NCBI GenBank assembly: GCA_022410635.1
Contig: JAJVDF010000216.1
Coordinates: 198,525-262,524, forward strand
Direction of reading: 5' to 3'
DNA length: 64,000 nucleotides
DNA from: Tretioscincus oriximinensis
Lineage: Eukaryota > Chordata > Lepidosauria > Squamata > Gymnophthalmidae
Made by a program: the position numbers and the translations under genes. Below are positions 53,401 through 57,830 of this stretch, piece after piece (position 1 is the first letter of the stretch; every line of letters begins with the position of its first letter). The notes below the pieces were generated by a model. The model did no database searches. It was not told the origin of the DNA and saw only the letters and a list, made by a program, of their open reading frames with translations.

Positions 53401-55975
53401 TTGTACCCCTCCAGCGTTGTTTGAATTTATCACTGTTGTGGCAGAGAATGATTACTGCTATATGGCAAAGCAGAGGATGCTTGCTGAGAGGCAGGGTAGC
53501 ATGCTCCACATGTTGGGGACTGCCACTCAGCAGTTCTGGAGGCAGAAAGCTTGCGGAAGGCCTGTGCCAACTGACATAATACTGCCACCACTGCACCAAG
53601 CATGGATGGGATGAAAAGGTGCTGAACTTTTCACTGCTGGGATCCCAGAAGTGAAGTTGTGAGGGACTCACCTTCTGTTATCCTACTGATGGAAAGTTCA
53701 CACTTCTTCTCACACCATCCATGCCCAGTCAGCTGGCGTGGCCTTGCACAGGCTCCTTCTGCCTCCAGAAATGCTAAGGGCCATTCCCTTTAGCCTCTGG
53801 GGAACTCCTATGTACCCAGAAAATGGCATCCAGGAGCCAATCTTGGTTTATGGTATGTTTAAGTGCAATTTTGTGATGACGGGAGAAGTGAAGTACTTAG
53901 AAGTATGAATGTACTGTTCCTGCTAATCGTTTGGATTATTTCTCAGTCCACGTGAAAGAAAGCCCTTGATTTTTCTTGACCTAGTAATAATATTGCCTGT
54001 TAAGACTAATAATGGCAACTCTAGCTATTCCACTCTGGGAATATTTGGTGAAGAGCAGAATATAGATCCTCTCCTGACGAGCTATTTAAATTTGGAATTT
54101 ATTTTAAAACTGAAATAACCCAATTACTCATCCATCTTCACCTTTCTGCATTATGATAGCAAGGAGCTGATGTAGCCACATTGTGTTGCATTCCTGCTGC
54201 ATTGCACAACCAAGAACTCACGTGTATGATCTCCCAATTGGTTGCTCCATCCCTTCTGTTCGAACATTTGAGTTCCAGTGTGCAAATCTGTCCTCTAATC
54301 CAGACCTGGGCATTGTACGGCCCCCTGGCCGCATACGGCCCTTTGATTGGCTCTGACCGGCCCATGTAACGTTAATTGGAGCGACGGGGGGCTCCTCATA
54401 ATGCATCCTCCCCTTCACTCCTGCAGGCGCGGAAGCTGAGCAAAGTTCTCCCAACAAGCTCAAGAAATCCGAGCGCTGCGCGGGGTCCGACGGGAGGGGG
54501 CACGCGCAGTTCCCTTTCGCAGCCTCCTGCTACCGCGCTGCTGCTAATTGGCCGCTACAAGCAAGAGCGCGAACCAAGTTCTTCTTCTGGGCTGGCTGGG
54601 CGGGCAGAGGGGGGAGCCCAGAAGGCGTCTGGGACCTGCTGTGAGGGTCGGTTCCTTCCTCCGCGCTCCGCTGCCTCTTTGAGATTCGCTCCGGCTCCCC
54701 GCTTCCTACCTGCCCGTTTATCTGGGTGGGTCGAAGCCCCTGCCTGGCCGCCTCACTCGACGTGCCGCTTGGAGAACCCCGGGGGGGGGGGCCTGGAAGA
54801 GGTGGGGACAAGACCCCTGGCTTCACCCTCCTTGCTGAATTTGGCCGACCCTCCACAATATTTTCTGTTTCTCATGTGGCCCCATGGAAAAAATAATTGC
54901 CCACCCCTGCTCTAATCTCAGCTGAGTGCACAACCCTTTACTCAAACCTTAGCCAAATCTAATCCTTTCCTGTCTGTTCCCATGCATGCACACCAGATCA
55001 ATTTTTTCCTGGGGAAAAGAGAAGCCCACTCCGATAGCAGCTTGTAACTATTCTCACAAAAACCTAGGGCAACAGGGCTTTTTAGTGAATGGATAGCTGA
55101 AATGGTGTGAGCATATGAGGCAGATTCCTGAAACTACATGTGCATGTGAGGAGGTTGAAATATCTTATCTAGATGGGGCCCATAGACAGTGCAAGAAGAT
55201 GTCCCCTCCTGAATCTTGATCTGAGGAAAAATAACTGTGGCACATGGAGGTTGAACTACATAAGAACATAAGAATATTAGAAGAGCCATACTGGATCAGG
55301 CCACAGCCCATCTAGTCCAGCATTCTGTCTCACACAGAGGCCCACCAGATGCACCTGGGCAGCCTGAACAGAGGAAAGCAAAATATGCACCTGTTCATGA
55401 CTCCCTGTAAATAGTATTCCAGGAATCCTGCCTGTTTCTCCATCCCAGAGGCAACATCCAATTTTGTCTACCTCATATTAGTCTCAGTGTTGCCCCCCAC
55501 CCCACCGCCAGATTATGGAACAATCTCTCTGTTGAGGTGTGTCAATTATCATCATCGTATTTATTCAGAAAATCTTAGAAGATGAACTTCTTTAACCTGG
55601 CCTTTGGTTGAAAAAACAGCTTCCCCTTTCTCACTTTAAGGCACCGTTTTAAAATGTTAATTCTGTACTCTTACTGTTAACTGCCCTGAGGCCTTTGGGT
55701 ATAGGGCTAGATTTAAGTGTAAATGAATAAATAATACTTTGTATGTTATAAGACATGCAATCTGAGCTGTAATGATGCACAGATACTGTACCTGCAGGAT
55801 ACACAGACAAAACAATTTGGGTGATAAGTTTTTCCCAATGCTGAGACTACTTCTCCTTCGATGAACTGATCACAGAAGAAGCATCTCGTGCCGTAAAGTC
55901 GCTGATAGTCCGAAGTGCAGATATAGTCTCCTTGTCTCACGAAAAACCCTCCTTGTGCCAAGTCACATCCACATG
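14864..55975 (-). CDS. ABLIM2: Actin-binding LIM protein 2 (ABLIM2), 19 coding exons, 5' end missing
   Basis: Cytoskeletal scaffold with four LIM zinc-binding domains and a C-terminal villin headpiece that binds F-actin; the family is found in muscle and neurons. Nineteen exons, read from 55975 down to 14864, join with matching phases into 568 residues and a TAG stop. LIM1 (second zinc module, residues 1-31), LIM2 (about 32-85), LIM3 (about 99-158) and LIM4 (about 158-212) keep their Cys/His ligands, e.g. CGCDL, YHPNCF, WHLTCF and YHPACA. Then come [31 protein letters not shown], the [19 protein letters not shown] linker and KPPIYRQH. The headpiece covers about 515-568 and ends KKKALLF. The linker SPQL..SPT..TE and [10 protein letters not shown] text fits ABLIM2 rather than ABLIM1 or ABLIM3. 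About 45 residues upstream (start and first LIM1 module) lie beyond the window or were not found. Confidence 0.93.
15032..15178. mobile_element. Palindromic TA-type MITE (family P), worn copy
   Basis: The left end gattaccagataaaag is inverted against the right end ggattttatctactaatc. The interior gcacctttaatg pairs with the taaaggt block. Same family as the clean copy at 43957-44136. Lies in the last ABLIM2 intron. Confidence 0.7.
15240..15603 (-). mobile_element. CR1-like LINE 3' fragment
   Basis: Antisense, beginning with the standard 3' end (acataagaacataagaagag) and running to about the HNTRT codons of the RT C-terminus (tgttgtgtgataag). It is sense-oriented with respect to ABLIM2 transcription, and 5'-truncated. 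Confidence 0.9.
15906..15986 (-). CDS. ABLIM2: ABLIM2 exon: villin headpiece, N-terminal part
   Basis: 81 nt, phase 0, acceptor tttgaacag, donor gtaaga. It reads [20 protein letters not shown], then VDRTRLE, where the headpiece fold begins. Confidence 0.95.
16182..16189 (-). CDS. ABLIM2: ABLIM2 8-nt microexon (EYK)
   Basis: Reverse-strand sequence ctcttacag|AGTACAAG|gtaaga. The eight bases complete Glu with the G left by exon 16993-17047, then add Tyr-Lys, restoring phase 0 for exon 15906-15986. The join reads WGKK-EYK-VYPYE, corresponding to the family's WGxxEYKIYPY. Without it the headpiece frame is lost. Confidence 0.9.
16482..16860. mobile_element. Palindromic MITE family P, two partial copies
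   Basis: 16482-16600 starts gggttaccagataaaatctg and contains the ttcaccaggtgcag block. 16742-16860 is a second piece (agattaccagaaaacagcgg ... cagccattaaaggc). They may be halves of one copy split by an insertion at about 16600-16740. Confidence 0.6.
16993..17047 (-). CDS. ABLIM2: ABLIM2 exon before the microexon
   Basis: 55 nt, acceptor catttctag, donor gtatgt. It reads [18 protein letters not shown] and leaves one base (G). That phase cannot join the next large exon directly and requires an intervening exon of length 2 mod 3. Confidence 0.9.
17835..18266 (+). mobile_element. L1-type LINE, extreme 5'-truncated insertion
   Basis: A frame from about 17838 to 18117 reads [20 protein letters not shown], then [18 protein letters not shown], like the extreme C-terminus of L1 ORF2. 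It is followed by a short GT-rich 3'UTR, AATAAA near 18222-18227 and an A-rich tail. Direct repeats of 20 bp (attaattcacatctattttt at 17815-17834; one mismatch at 18267-18286) flank it: target-site duplications of a target-primed insertion in the ABLIM2 intron between exons 18387-18445 and 16993-17047. Confidence 0.85.
18387..18445 (-). CDS. ABLIM2: ABLIM2 exon: FPYSKS linker
   Basis: 59 nt, acceptor tttaatag, donor gtaagt. It reads (R)[19 protein letters not shown], matching the family's SKSxSLPxYGKNGL segment. Confidence 0.93.
18665..18990 (-). mobile_element. SINE/L2-tail-like fragment, antisense
   Basis: Contains gggtttttataccccgcttt ... tctcctttcaaagggactca and a later B-box-like segment (gggcttcgaaacccgatctc), typical of antisense tRNA-derived reptile SINEs. 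The order is L2-like tail first, tRNA-like head last. Confidence 0.6.
19070..19215. mobile_element. Degraded palindromic MITE family P
   Basis: gttttgcatctttaacaag ... atgtgttaaagctgcaaaat are inverted blocks like those of the clean copy at 43957-44136. The termini are eroded. Confidence 0.45.
19226..21185 (+). mobile_element. CR1-like non-LTR retrotransposon with near-complete reverse transcriptase
   Basis: Longest LINE copy here. An open frame at 19339-20808 encodes the RT domain: [31 protein letters not shown], the [17 protein letters not shown] motif with catalytic Asp, [19 protein letters not shown] and the catalytic FADDTK. It continues through [15 protein letters not shown] to the [13 protein letters not shown] region. 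A frameshift in an A-run near 20755-20765 moves the rest ([20 protein letters not shown]) to the frame ending at 20978. The 3' end closes with the conserved GGCCTGATCCAGTATGGCTC and short TTATGT repeats at about 21170-21182. The endonuclease part is missing. 19226-19335 looks like an older CR1 3' piece. Antisense in the ABLIM2 intron between exons 21611-21752 and 18387-18445. Confidence 0.92.
21205..21545 (+). mobile_element. CR1 3' end split by a family P MITE
   Basis: Sense CR1 text at 21205-21262 (aatggatgcctaggttctgc ... aaacaggcaagatcctt) resumes at about 21440 (attgcagggagtttaggcta) and runs to the CR1 3' end near 21540 (gggcctgatccagtaaggtt). The middle, about 21270-21432, has the TA-MITE ends gttaccag and caggtaaccc. 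Confidence 0.65.
21611..21752 (-). CDS. ABLIM2: ABLIM2 exon: SSWL...[11 protein letters not shown] linker
   Basis: 142 nt, acceptor cttctcag, donor gtaagt. It reads [47 protein letters not shown]. It leaves in phase 1. A tandem acceptor six bases inside (ctaaag) would drop Leu-Lys. Confidence 0.9.
22041..22290 (-). mobile_element. L2-like LINE fragment, antisense
   Basis: The reverse frame contains [18 protein letters not shown], matching the L2 ORF end also visible in the frame at 51564-51761 ([16 protein letters not shown]). No 3' tail in this copy. Confidence 0.65.
22316..22505. mobile_element. Palindromic MITE (family B)
   Basis: The left end aggctgaccaattgacccct pairs with the right end ggggtcatctggtcagccta, and tttgctgagga pairs with tcctcagcaca around a T-rich centre. 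Second and best-preserved B copy. Confidence 0.75.
22650..23210. mobile_element. Family P MITE interrupted by a poly(A)-tailed insertion
   Basis: The left half at 22650-22785 (cacataaaaactgggataga ... gcattagaaggtgcttctg) and right half at 23157-23210 (ttaaagttgcaaagcc, then atgtggtaacccta) belong to one MITE. About 22790-23156 between them ends with AATAAA (about 23129-23134) and an A-run, as a retrotransposed 3' end would. I do not recognise its family. Confidence 0.5.
23272..23324 (-). CDS. ABLIM2: ABLIM2 exon: acidic linker
   Basis: 53 nt, acceptor ttgtctag, donor gtaaaa. It reads (A)[17 protein letters not shown]. Enters with two bases, leaves phase 0. Confidence 0.9.
23455..24025. mobile_element. 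Large foldback element, family A, copy 1
   Basis: Inverted arms of roughly 200 bp: the left arm runs from agcaaaggggctggtagcac through cttcttcagatgctgaggga to agaaaactgtgtatgggaga and ggttagaaaaac. The right arm mirrors each block. An asymmetric centre of about 140 bp (tgattgactatcagacattg ... cacatgagagga) is shared, in reverse, with copy 2 at 52570-53065. Confidence 0.8.
24075..24248. mobile_element. Palindromic MITE family P, worn copy
   Basis: tgcccttttaatggatctgg is inverted against catccattaaaggtgca, with ttcactaggtgcag and ctgcacctggtgaa in the middle. The outer termini have decayed. Confidence 0.65.
24564..24989. mobile_element. Palindromic MITE (family D) with a CR1 insertion
   Basis: The ends ccctgtccacactgagcttt and cattgcggacagggc are inverted. 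Between 24675 and 24920 lies a sense CR1 3' fragment (attagacaagttcatggaag ... gctggactagatgggctctg, tcttatgttctta). Uninterrupted D copies are at 29128-29307 and 37427-37550. Confidence 0.75.
25290..26010 (+). mobile_element. Old L2-like LINE remnant
   Basis: The layout of an L2-type ORF2 end is visible: aacatgtccaaaacccaact near 25325, then a CT-rich coding strand and [20 protein letters not shown] in the frame at 25632-26003. A/T-rich decay follows. No intact frame. Confidence 0.55.
26095..26205. mobile_element. Half copy of palindromic MITE family B
   Basis: ttttcctcagcaaaaaccgt ... aaaaggggtcatctggtcag matches the right arm of the copy at 22316-22505. The left arm is missing. Confidence 0.65.
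26300..26340. repeat. (ATC/GAT)n microsatellite
   Basis: ggtgatgatgatcatgatca, then tcatcatcatc: short trinucleotide tract with an internal palindrome. Confidence 0.7.
26955..27532 (+). mobile_element. CR1-like LINE 3' fragment
   Basis: An open frame at 26971-27330 encodes the RT C-terminus ([56 protein letters not shown]). The conserved 3' end follows, closing cctgatttagcagtgctcct and cttatgttct. 5'-truncated. Confidence 0.9.
27940..28400. repeat. G-rich purine tract, degenerate (GGAT)n/(GGA)n
   Basis: About 460 bp with almost no C on the + strand. It is built of ggatggatgg, ggtggaggca and gggatgg units, including a run with four G-tracts near 28027-28047. The three long reverse frames here (Ser/Pro/His-rich) are by-products of the composition. 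On the ABLIM2 transcript this is a CCATCC-rich pyrimidine tract. Confidence 0.85.
28527..28580 (-). CDS. ABLIM2: ABLIM2 exon: KPPIYRQH motif
   Basis: 54 nt, acceptor tttcctcag, donor gtacag. It reads (D)[17 protein letters not shown]. It is followed within 130 nt, in transcript direction, by a CCATCC-rich pyrimidine tract (28400 down to 27940). Confidence 0.94.
29055..29480. mobile_element. Family A fragments flanking an intact family D MITE
   Basis: A family A piece at about 29060-29125 (gacgtgcctacaaaagctcc, then the gttagtctcac block) is followed by the D element at 29128-29307. Its ends ggccctgtccccactgagcc and ggctcagtggggacagggcc are near-perfect inverted repeats. Another sense family A piece follows at 29340-29478 (ctgaagaagttgacttgctt, then atgaaagctc). 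Confidence 0.75.
29905..30160. repeat. MITE fragments of families C and D
   Basis: 29905-29965 has gtccagtccttcaggactga and taaaagtatgtgc (family C). 29985-30160 has gaccctttctacactagacc and ttattttggatatgcctca (family D-like). Both are partial. Confidence 0.45.
30400..30740. repeat. Family A and D fragments
   Basis: 30400-30478 is a family A tail (ctagatattatggacccagt, then ctaacatgnctatttcttt). 30640-30740 resembles family D (ctattctgggatatatcttg). Ns at 30462, 30588 and 30666. Confidence 0.45.
30805..31620. mobile_element. Foldback element related to family A, about 0.8 kb
   Basis: The left arm begins gatttcaaagaaatagccat and runs to aactccccaggctatatgta. The right arm mirrors it (agtctatccctgggtagtta ... 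aaagtagacatatctatgaa ... ccccttgctagattttc). Interior blocks such as gtcaggtcacatacagtag and ctgactaatcctgtaca are also roughly inverted. Confidence 0.6.
31809..31910 (-). CDS. ABLIM2: ABLIM2 exon: [10 protein letters not shown] linker
   Basis: 102 nt. The acceptor ttggag follows a long pyrimidine tract; the donor is gtaggc. It reads (G)[18 protein letters not shown], then [15 protein letters not shown]. The acceptor at 31911-31912 rather than the inner cag is set by the incoming phase 1. Confidence 0.93.
32335..32740. repeat. Dispersed repeat family E, copy 1
   Basis: Shares ordered blocks with 36975-37335: agaacactaacagaagaggc, aactaagggaag, gggtaatagctagaac, then cagctggagcctg and tttctcagctgcc. 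Partial copies at about 46020-46145 and 62130-62230. Class unknown; no coding capacity seen. Confidence 0.55.
33310..34085 (-). mobile_element. CR1 LINE fragments (older subfamily)
   Basis: 33315-33960 is antisense and includes tattcaactggttgatcact, then ccatgcgccaatgagaacaa and ctgaacacaggactctagat. A second 3' end lies at 33990-34080 (aattatagaaatggaaggga). Both are eroded. 34085-35220 has no recognised feature. Confidence 0.7.
35220..35368 (+). repeat. Two tandem family A fragments
   Basis: tgtctatgaaagctcctgat ... gttagtctctaaagtg, repeated as gtagacttgtctatgaaagc ... ttagttagtctcgaaggtgc. They run directly into the CTGT microsatellite. Confidence 0.65.
35369..35417. repeat. (CTGT)12 microsatellite
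   Basis: About twelve perfect ctgt units, directly abutting the truncated start of the CR1 copy at 35420. Confidence 0.95.
35420..36272 (+). mobile_element. CR1-like LINE 3' fragment, broken
   Basis: Begins within the KWQMHF codons (aagtggcaaatgcacttcgg) and runs to the 3' end (aattcagtatgactcttctt). Internal deletions, e.g. near 35575 and 35712, and frameshifts leave only short frames such as 35920-36153. Confidence 0.88.
36273..36326. repeat. (TC)n(TATC)n microsatellite at a CR1 3' end
   Basis: tctctctctctctctc, then tatctatccatctatc. It follows the CR1 3' terminus without spacer. A sense family A fragment lies at 36355-36437. Confidence 0.9.
36975..37550. mobile_element. Repeat family E copy 2 and a compact family D MITE
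   Basis: 36975-37335 is family E (agaacactaatgaaagagcc, aactaagggaagtc, gggtaataactagaatc, cagctggagccgg). 37427-37550 is a 124-bp D element with ggctctgtccacactgagct at one end and agctcagtgtggacagggcc at the other. Short TAA on both sides is a possible 3-bp target duplication. Confidence 0.65.
37938..38058 (-). CDS. ABLIM2: ABLIM2 exon: Ser/Tyr-rich linker
   Basis: 121 nt, acceptor gttcctag, donor gtaact. It reads [40 protein letters not shown]. It leaves in phase 1. A longer open frame on the same strand is out of frame with its neighbours. Confidence 0.93.
38618..38800. mobile_element. Palindromic MITE family P
   Basis: gattcacataaaatctggga is inverted against tcctagattttatatgggaa. The centre has gtaatgcctgtagcatcagg. 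Lies between the ABLIM2 33-nt exon and exon 37938-38058. Confidence 0.65.
38932..38964 (-). CDS. ABLIM2: ABLIM2 small cassette-type exon (33 nt)
   Basis: 33 nt, phase 0 at both ends, acceptor ctttgcag, donor gtaatc. It encodes [11 protein letters not shown], like the SPQL-SPT-TE segment that I recall in some ABLIM2 isoforms. Symmetric phase means skipping keeps the frame. Confidence 0.82.
39138..39560. mobile_element. MITE-like element, family F
   Basis: Inverted ends caggctgcatgcacac and gtgatgtgcatgcagcca, about 400 bp apart. The interior is not coding. A second likely copy at 50806-51241 has tggctgcgttcacatgac and ctcatgtggntgcagcc. Confidence 0.5.
39770..40148. repeat. Family A fragments, inverted pair
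   Basis: 39775-39830 is antisense (gactaacaagaaaaggtcag, then agcttttgtagacagg). 39990-40145 is sense (catctgaagaagtaaacttg ... cagctatttctttgaaatct). Confidence 0.65.
40440..40678 (+). mobile_element. L2-type LINE 3' end
   Basis: Includes tatggaatagtctccccctc, the [15 protein letters not shown] stretch (gaagacgcacctctttggcc), and the tail taaccgccctgagaccttca ... agggcggtataaaaatataa with (aatg)n. The classic L2 terminus. Confidence 0.85.
40680..42200. other. Intron without recognised features
   Basis: AT-rich ABLIM2 intron. I see no exon, RNA gene or clear transposon. An antisense family A fragment follows at 42205-42272. Confidence 0.5.
43005..43180. repeat. Family A inverted pair with hairpin core
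   Basis: 43005-43070 is antisense and 43071-43180 is sense, almost back to back. The sense part at 43073-43098 holds ctgaagaagtagagttgtct and then atgaaa. Confidence 0.7.
43957..44136. mobile_element. Palindromic TA-type MITE (family P), best copy
   Basis: tggttaccagataaaatctg at the left is inverted against the ctggattttatctggtaacca end at the right. Arms of roughly 44 bp include tttatacctttaatgg / cattaaaagtgtaaact. TA stands on both sides, as for Tc1/mariner-type insertions. About 180 bp, no coding capacity. Confidence 0.8.
44662..44808 (-). CDS. ABLIM2: ABLIM2 exon: conserved linker ([10 protein letters not shown])
   Basis: 147 nt, phase 0, acceptor tttcctag, donor gtactg. It reads [49 protein letters not shown]. 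This block is shared by all ABLIM proteins. Confidence 0.96.
44895..45415 (+). mobile_element. CR1-like LINE 3' fragment, degraded
   Basis: Starts tggaattggagaaggtgcaa and ends gtggccccattctggagatc and tcctcttangtttt. It lies in the intron between exons 46337-46414 and 44662-44808, 87 bp from the latter's acceptor. An N at 45406. Confidence 0.8.
45612..46145 (-). mobile_element. CR1 3' end (antisense) plus family E fragment
   Basis: 45612-45912 is a clean antisense CR1 3' end, cut at the cactacctcttcaggaagta codons. 45945-46145 carries cactcaatcacagtgcag, shared with 63390-63425, and the family E block tctccagggctcttttgtta. Confidence 0.8.
46337..46414 (-). CDS. ABLIM2: ABLIM2 exon: Ser-rich linker start
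   Basis: 78 nt, phase 0, acceptor agttgcag, donor gtaagg. It reads [20 protein letters not shown], then PSRVIY. An upstream AG six bases earlier could add Leu-Gln; I chose the inner site because the family has K-E at this join. Confidence 0.92.
47130..47188 (-). CDS. ABLIM2: ABLIM2 exon: end of LIM4
   Basis: 59 nt, acceptor gccttacag, donor gtaaat. In the frame set by the preceding exon it reads (G)[19 protein letters not shown]. The longest open frame over this stretch is a different, spurious one. Confidence 0.94.
47190..48344. other. Intron with possible eroded DNA-transposon remnant
   Basis: Mostly unassigned. 47735-48050 has weakly inverted ends (gggtctatatgcaatgc; gcaccatgtagacattgtc) and shares ggatttcatcaa-like text with 39640-39660. 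Not firmly classified. Confidence 0.3.
48345..48690 (-). mobile_element. L2-type LINE 3' end, antisense
   Basis: The tail (atttatttatttatttacat, ttataccgccctatacccgt, then gggcggttaac) comes first. The reverse frame at 48685-48464 has [17 protein letters not shown]. It ends 80 bp before the donor side of exon 48771-48858. Confidence 0.88.
48771..48858 (-). CDS. ABLIM2: ABLIM2 exon: LIM4 middle
   Basis: 88 nt, acceptor cttaacag, donor gtacaa. It reads [20 protein letters not shown], then AEGEEMYLQ. It leaves in phase 1. Confidence 0.95.
49164..49257 (-). CDS. ABLIM2: ABLIM2 exon: LIM3 end and LIM4 start
   Basis: 94 nt, acceptor tttttgcag, donor gtaagg. It reads [20 protein letters not shown], then [12 protein letters not shown]. 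Confidence 0.96.
49430..49560. repeat. Dispersed repeat shared with 63330-63430
   Basis: Both places read gcaagaaatgcaaatgctat / gcaggaagtgcaaatgttgt, then atgtcacgtgacat with a central palindrome and a ttttcac-caa/ca-cacagt block. Unclassified. Confidence 0.55.
49795..50055 (+). mobile_element. tRNA-derived SINE with L2-like tail
   Basis: The head gagagccagtttgacgtagt (A-box region) and ggttcgattcc (B box, about 49850) are followed by agccagctgggtgaccttgg and cacctacttcacagggt. The tail gccgccctgagacctttgga ... ataagaataaataaataaa is L2-like. Typical of reptile tRNA-SINEs mobilised by L2. Not a functional tRNA gene. Confidence 0.85.
50388..50514 (-). CDS. ABLIM2: ABLIM2 exon: LIM3 first part
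   Basis: 127 nt, acceptor ttaaaacag, donor gtaaga. It reads [41 protein letters not shown]. The zinc ligands C-x2-C, H, C-x2-C of the LIM3 first module are all present. Confidence 0.96.
50806..51241. mobile_element. MITE-like element, family F, second copy
   Basis: tggctgcgttcacatgacag at the left is inverted against gctcatgtggntgcagcc at the right. About 435 bp, non-coding, one N at 51234. Confidence 0.5.
51540..51975 (+). mobile_element. L2-type LINE 3' end
   Basis: A frame at 51564-51761 reads [34 protein letters not shown]. The rest runs to the decayed tail ctgagaccttcagatataag ... ataaaaatataaa. Lies just downstream, in ABLIM2 direction, of exon 52068-52174. Confidence 0.82.
52068..52174 (-). 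CDS. ABLIM2: ABLIM2 exon: LIM2 second module
   Basis: 107 nt, acceptor ttcttgcag, donor gtaagt. It reads [20 protein letters not shown], then [28 protein letters not shown] is a hallmark of the ABLIM LIM2-LIM3 join. Confidence 0.96.
52570..53065. mobile_element. Large foldback element, family A, copy 2
   Basis: The left arm is tctagcaaaggagctagtag ... agacacgtctacttcttcag ... agaaaactgtgtatgggaga. The right arm mirrors it and ends actaacacggctatttctgt. The centre (aaatagcagaaactcatcct ... caatgtctgatagt) is the reverse complement of copy 1's centre. The right arm has lost the block that would pair with atgaactacaggttag. Confidence 0.8.
53066..54292. other. Intron, largely unassigned
   Basis: 53170-53340 has weak L2-like text (taactttggaacaatcttcc ... 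agagagggcttaaacaa). Otherwise no feature seen. Confidence 0.35.
54301..54909. mobile_element. Non-autonomous hAT transposon with GC-rich cargo
   Basis: 609 bp flanked by an exact 8-bp duplication, ctctaatc, at 54293-54300 and 54910-54917. Imperfect terminal inverted repeats: cagacctgggcattgta against, reversed, caggggtgggcaattat. An 8-bp duplication and CAGRSNTGGGCA-type ends are hAT hallmarks. The interior, about 54375-54830, is far more GC- and CpG-rich than anything else in the window (e.g. gagcgctgcgcggggtccga). It contains gcggcc and gattggc/attggc boxes but no transposase. Frames of 108 and 179 codons here are low-complexity by-products. Located in the ABLIM2 intron between exons 55792-55975 and 52068-52174. 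Confidence 0.88.
55255..55740. mobile_element. CR1 3' end (antisense) followed by L2 3' end (sense)
   Basis: 55255-55468 is antisense CR1 (acataagaacataagaatat, gccatactggatcagg), cut inside gaggcaacatcc. 55500-55738 is a sense L2 end (gattatggaacaatctctct ... ctgccctgaggcctttgggt, then a taaatgaataaata tail), 50 bp from exon 55792-55975. Confidence 0.8.
55792..55975 (-). CDS. ABLIM2: ABLIM2 exon: LIM1 second module and LIM2 first module
   Basis: 184 nt, acceptor tgtccgcag, donor gtacag. It reads [31 protein letters not shown], then [30 protein letters not shown]. It enters with two bases and leaves in phase 2. This is the most 5' exon I can find. Confidence 0.95.
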
Positions 55976-56584
55976 CTGCGGACAAAATAAGACCGGATGT
56001 TTGTCAAGAGTTAATTTAATCCCTGAGAAAATAAAAGGCGCCCTGCTGGATGGAGACACAGTCCACCGAGTCCATAGCATTCAGTCTCATACAGTGGTCC
56101 ACCAATTGCAGCTGGACATCTGTAGTGTTGTTCTTCAGTCCTGCTAAAGTGAGTTTGTTAGCTTAGTATTTATCACTACATAAGGGCATCCAGTTAACAC
56201 CACTATCTCCAGGAAGACAAAATGGCAAGTTAACCAAGTAATGACAAATCTATATGTCCATACTTTAGCCAACATGGAAAGTCATCTCTTGTTCCCAAAA
56301 CAGAAATCCCAAACTTGACCATAGTACAAGTAGAAAGAGACAAAAGCTGAGATCCTCTGTCCAGTCCAGTATCTTTTCTGTAATCAGAGCTGGTTAAGCA
56401 TAAACATTGACAGATACCTGGGAACTGACAGGATAGGTTCCCCTTGGTAGGTCAATGTGTTTACCCTGTTTTTTTCCAGGGTTAAAGATAAAGAAGAGCA
56501 TAAAAGAATACTAGCAGAGACAGTAAAGTTGCATGATTTACCTACATTTATCTGTAGCATGTAAGAAGGAGAAGAAGAAGAGAA

Positions 56585-57235
56585 GAACAGAAGAAGAGCC
56601 ATACCGGATCGGGCCAGAGCCCATCTAGTTCAGCATTCTGTCCCACACAGAGGCCCACCAGATACACCTAGGCAGTTTGAACAGAGAAAAAGCAAAATAT
56701 GCACCTGTTCATAACTCCCAGAGGCAGCATCCAGACATCCATCCTATACCCATTTATACCCTTGGTGTCCATAAACCTGTCTAGTCCTGTCTTGAACCTA
56801 TCCAAGCAGTTAGCTACCACCACCTCTTCAGGAAGTAAATTCCACAGGCTGATGACCCTCTGGATGAAAAAATACTTTCCTTTGTTTTTTCTCATTTTTC
56901 TGCACATCAGTTTCAAGAAGTGCCCTCTAGTCCTAGTGTTGTGTGATAGGGTGAATAGAAAAAAAAGTTTTCTCTATCTATCCCATGCATTATTTTGTAC
57001 ACTTCAATCGGATCATCTCTCCAACATAGTCTTTCGAGGCTGAAGAGGCCCAGATGTTGCAGCATGACTTCATAAGGGAGGTGCTCCAGACCTTGATCAT
57101 TCTTGTTACCCTTTTTTGCACCTTCTCTAGTTCCACAATATCCCTCTTGAAGAAGAACTGCTTTTCTCACCCAAAGTGACTCAAGGCAGCTTACCAACTA
57201 TTTTTCATCAGAAGATTTACATTCTATCTTCTCCA
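56585..57235 (-). mobile_element. CR1-like LINE 3' fragment plus SINE-tail piece
   Basis: 56590-57150 is antisense CR1. The reverse frame at 57197-56668 in pieces shows [20 protein letters not shown] and [20 protein letters not shown]. 57150-57235 continues as actgcttttctcacccaaag ... ttctatcttctccaccagaa, like the antisense SINE at 18700-18790. Confidence 0.82.
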
Positions 57236-57314
57236 CCAGAATTGTCATCTCCCATAAACTGTGTGTGCCTCAATGAAACAAATACGATTCTCTTTTAATC
57301 CATGTCTGTATATG

Positions 57315-57830
57315 TAGGTCTAGGACGAGAATCTCATAGCAACTTAGATACTAGCAAGAAAAAGGGAAGCAGCAGATTTCACAGACAATTCTGCTTCTTC
57401 AGATATCTGCTTGTTCTTTAGATAGACAGATAGATTCTAGCAATGGGGGTCTCGTAGCATCTTAAAAGCTTACAAGAATAAAGTAGTCCAGCAAGAGATC
57501 TTGAAGCACTTGGGGACTAACAAGAGGCACAAGAAGACGCCAGCCAACAGAACTGCGGGATCACAGCTGGCTGGGCACATATAGCTCGGTCTTCTNGCTT
57601 CATCTCGTCAGCCTTGAGCCGCGGATTCAGCAAAAAGTTTGACCCTTCTTTTTCCCAGCGAAATCTGCAATCGCTTTTAGATTGCGGATTTCACTCAATT
57701 TTCCCTTCCATCTGCACGGGATCCTTGTCTTCTTTCTTGTTACTCTCGAAGGTGCTACAAGATCCCCTTACTAGGGATTTTGATCCAGACTAACACAGTT
57801 ACTTCTCTGAACGCTACATGTGAAATTTTA
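57315..57830. repeat. Family A fragments
   Basis: 57330-57420 and 57440-57500 are antisense. 57725-57815 is sense (gttactctcgaaggtgctac ... gatccagactaacacagtta). Several short copies interleaved. Confidence 0.6.

Noticed and set aside
54376..54915. GC-rich block with 179- and 108-codon frames as a CpG-island gene or alternative ABLIM2 first exon
   Set aside because: The block lies exactly inside a hAT element with an 8-bp target duplication, and the frames are low-complexity with no domain.
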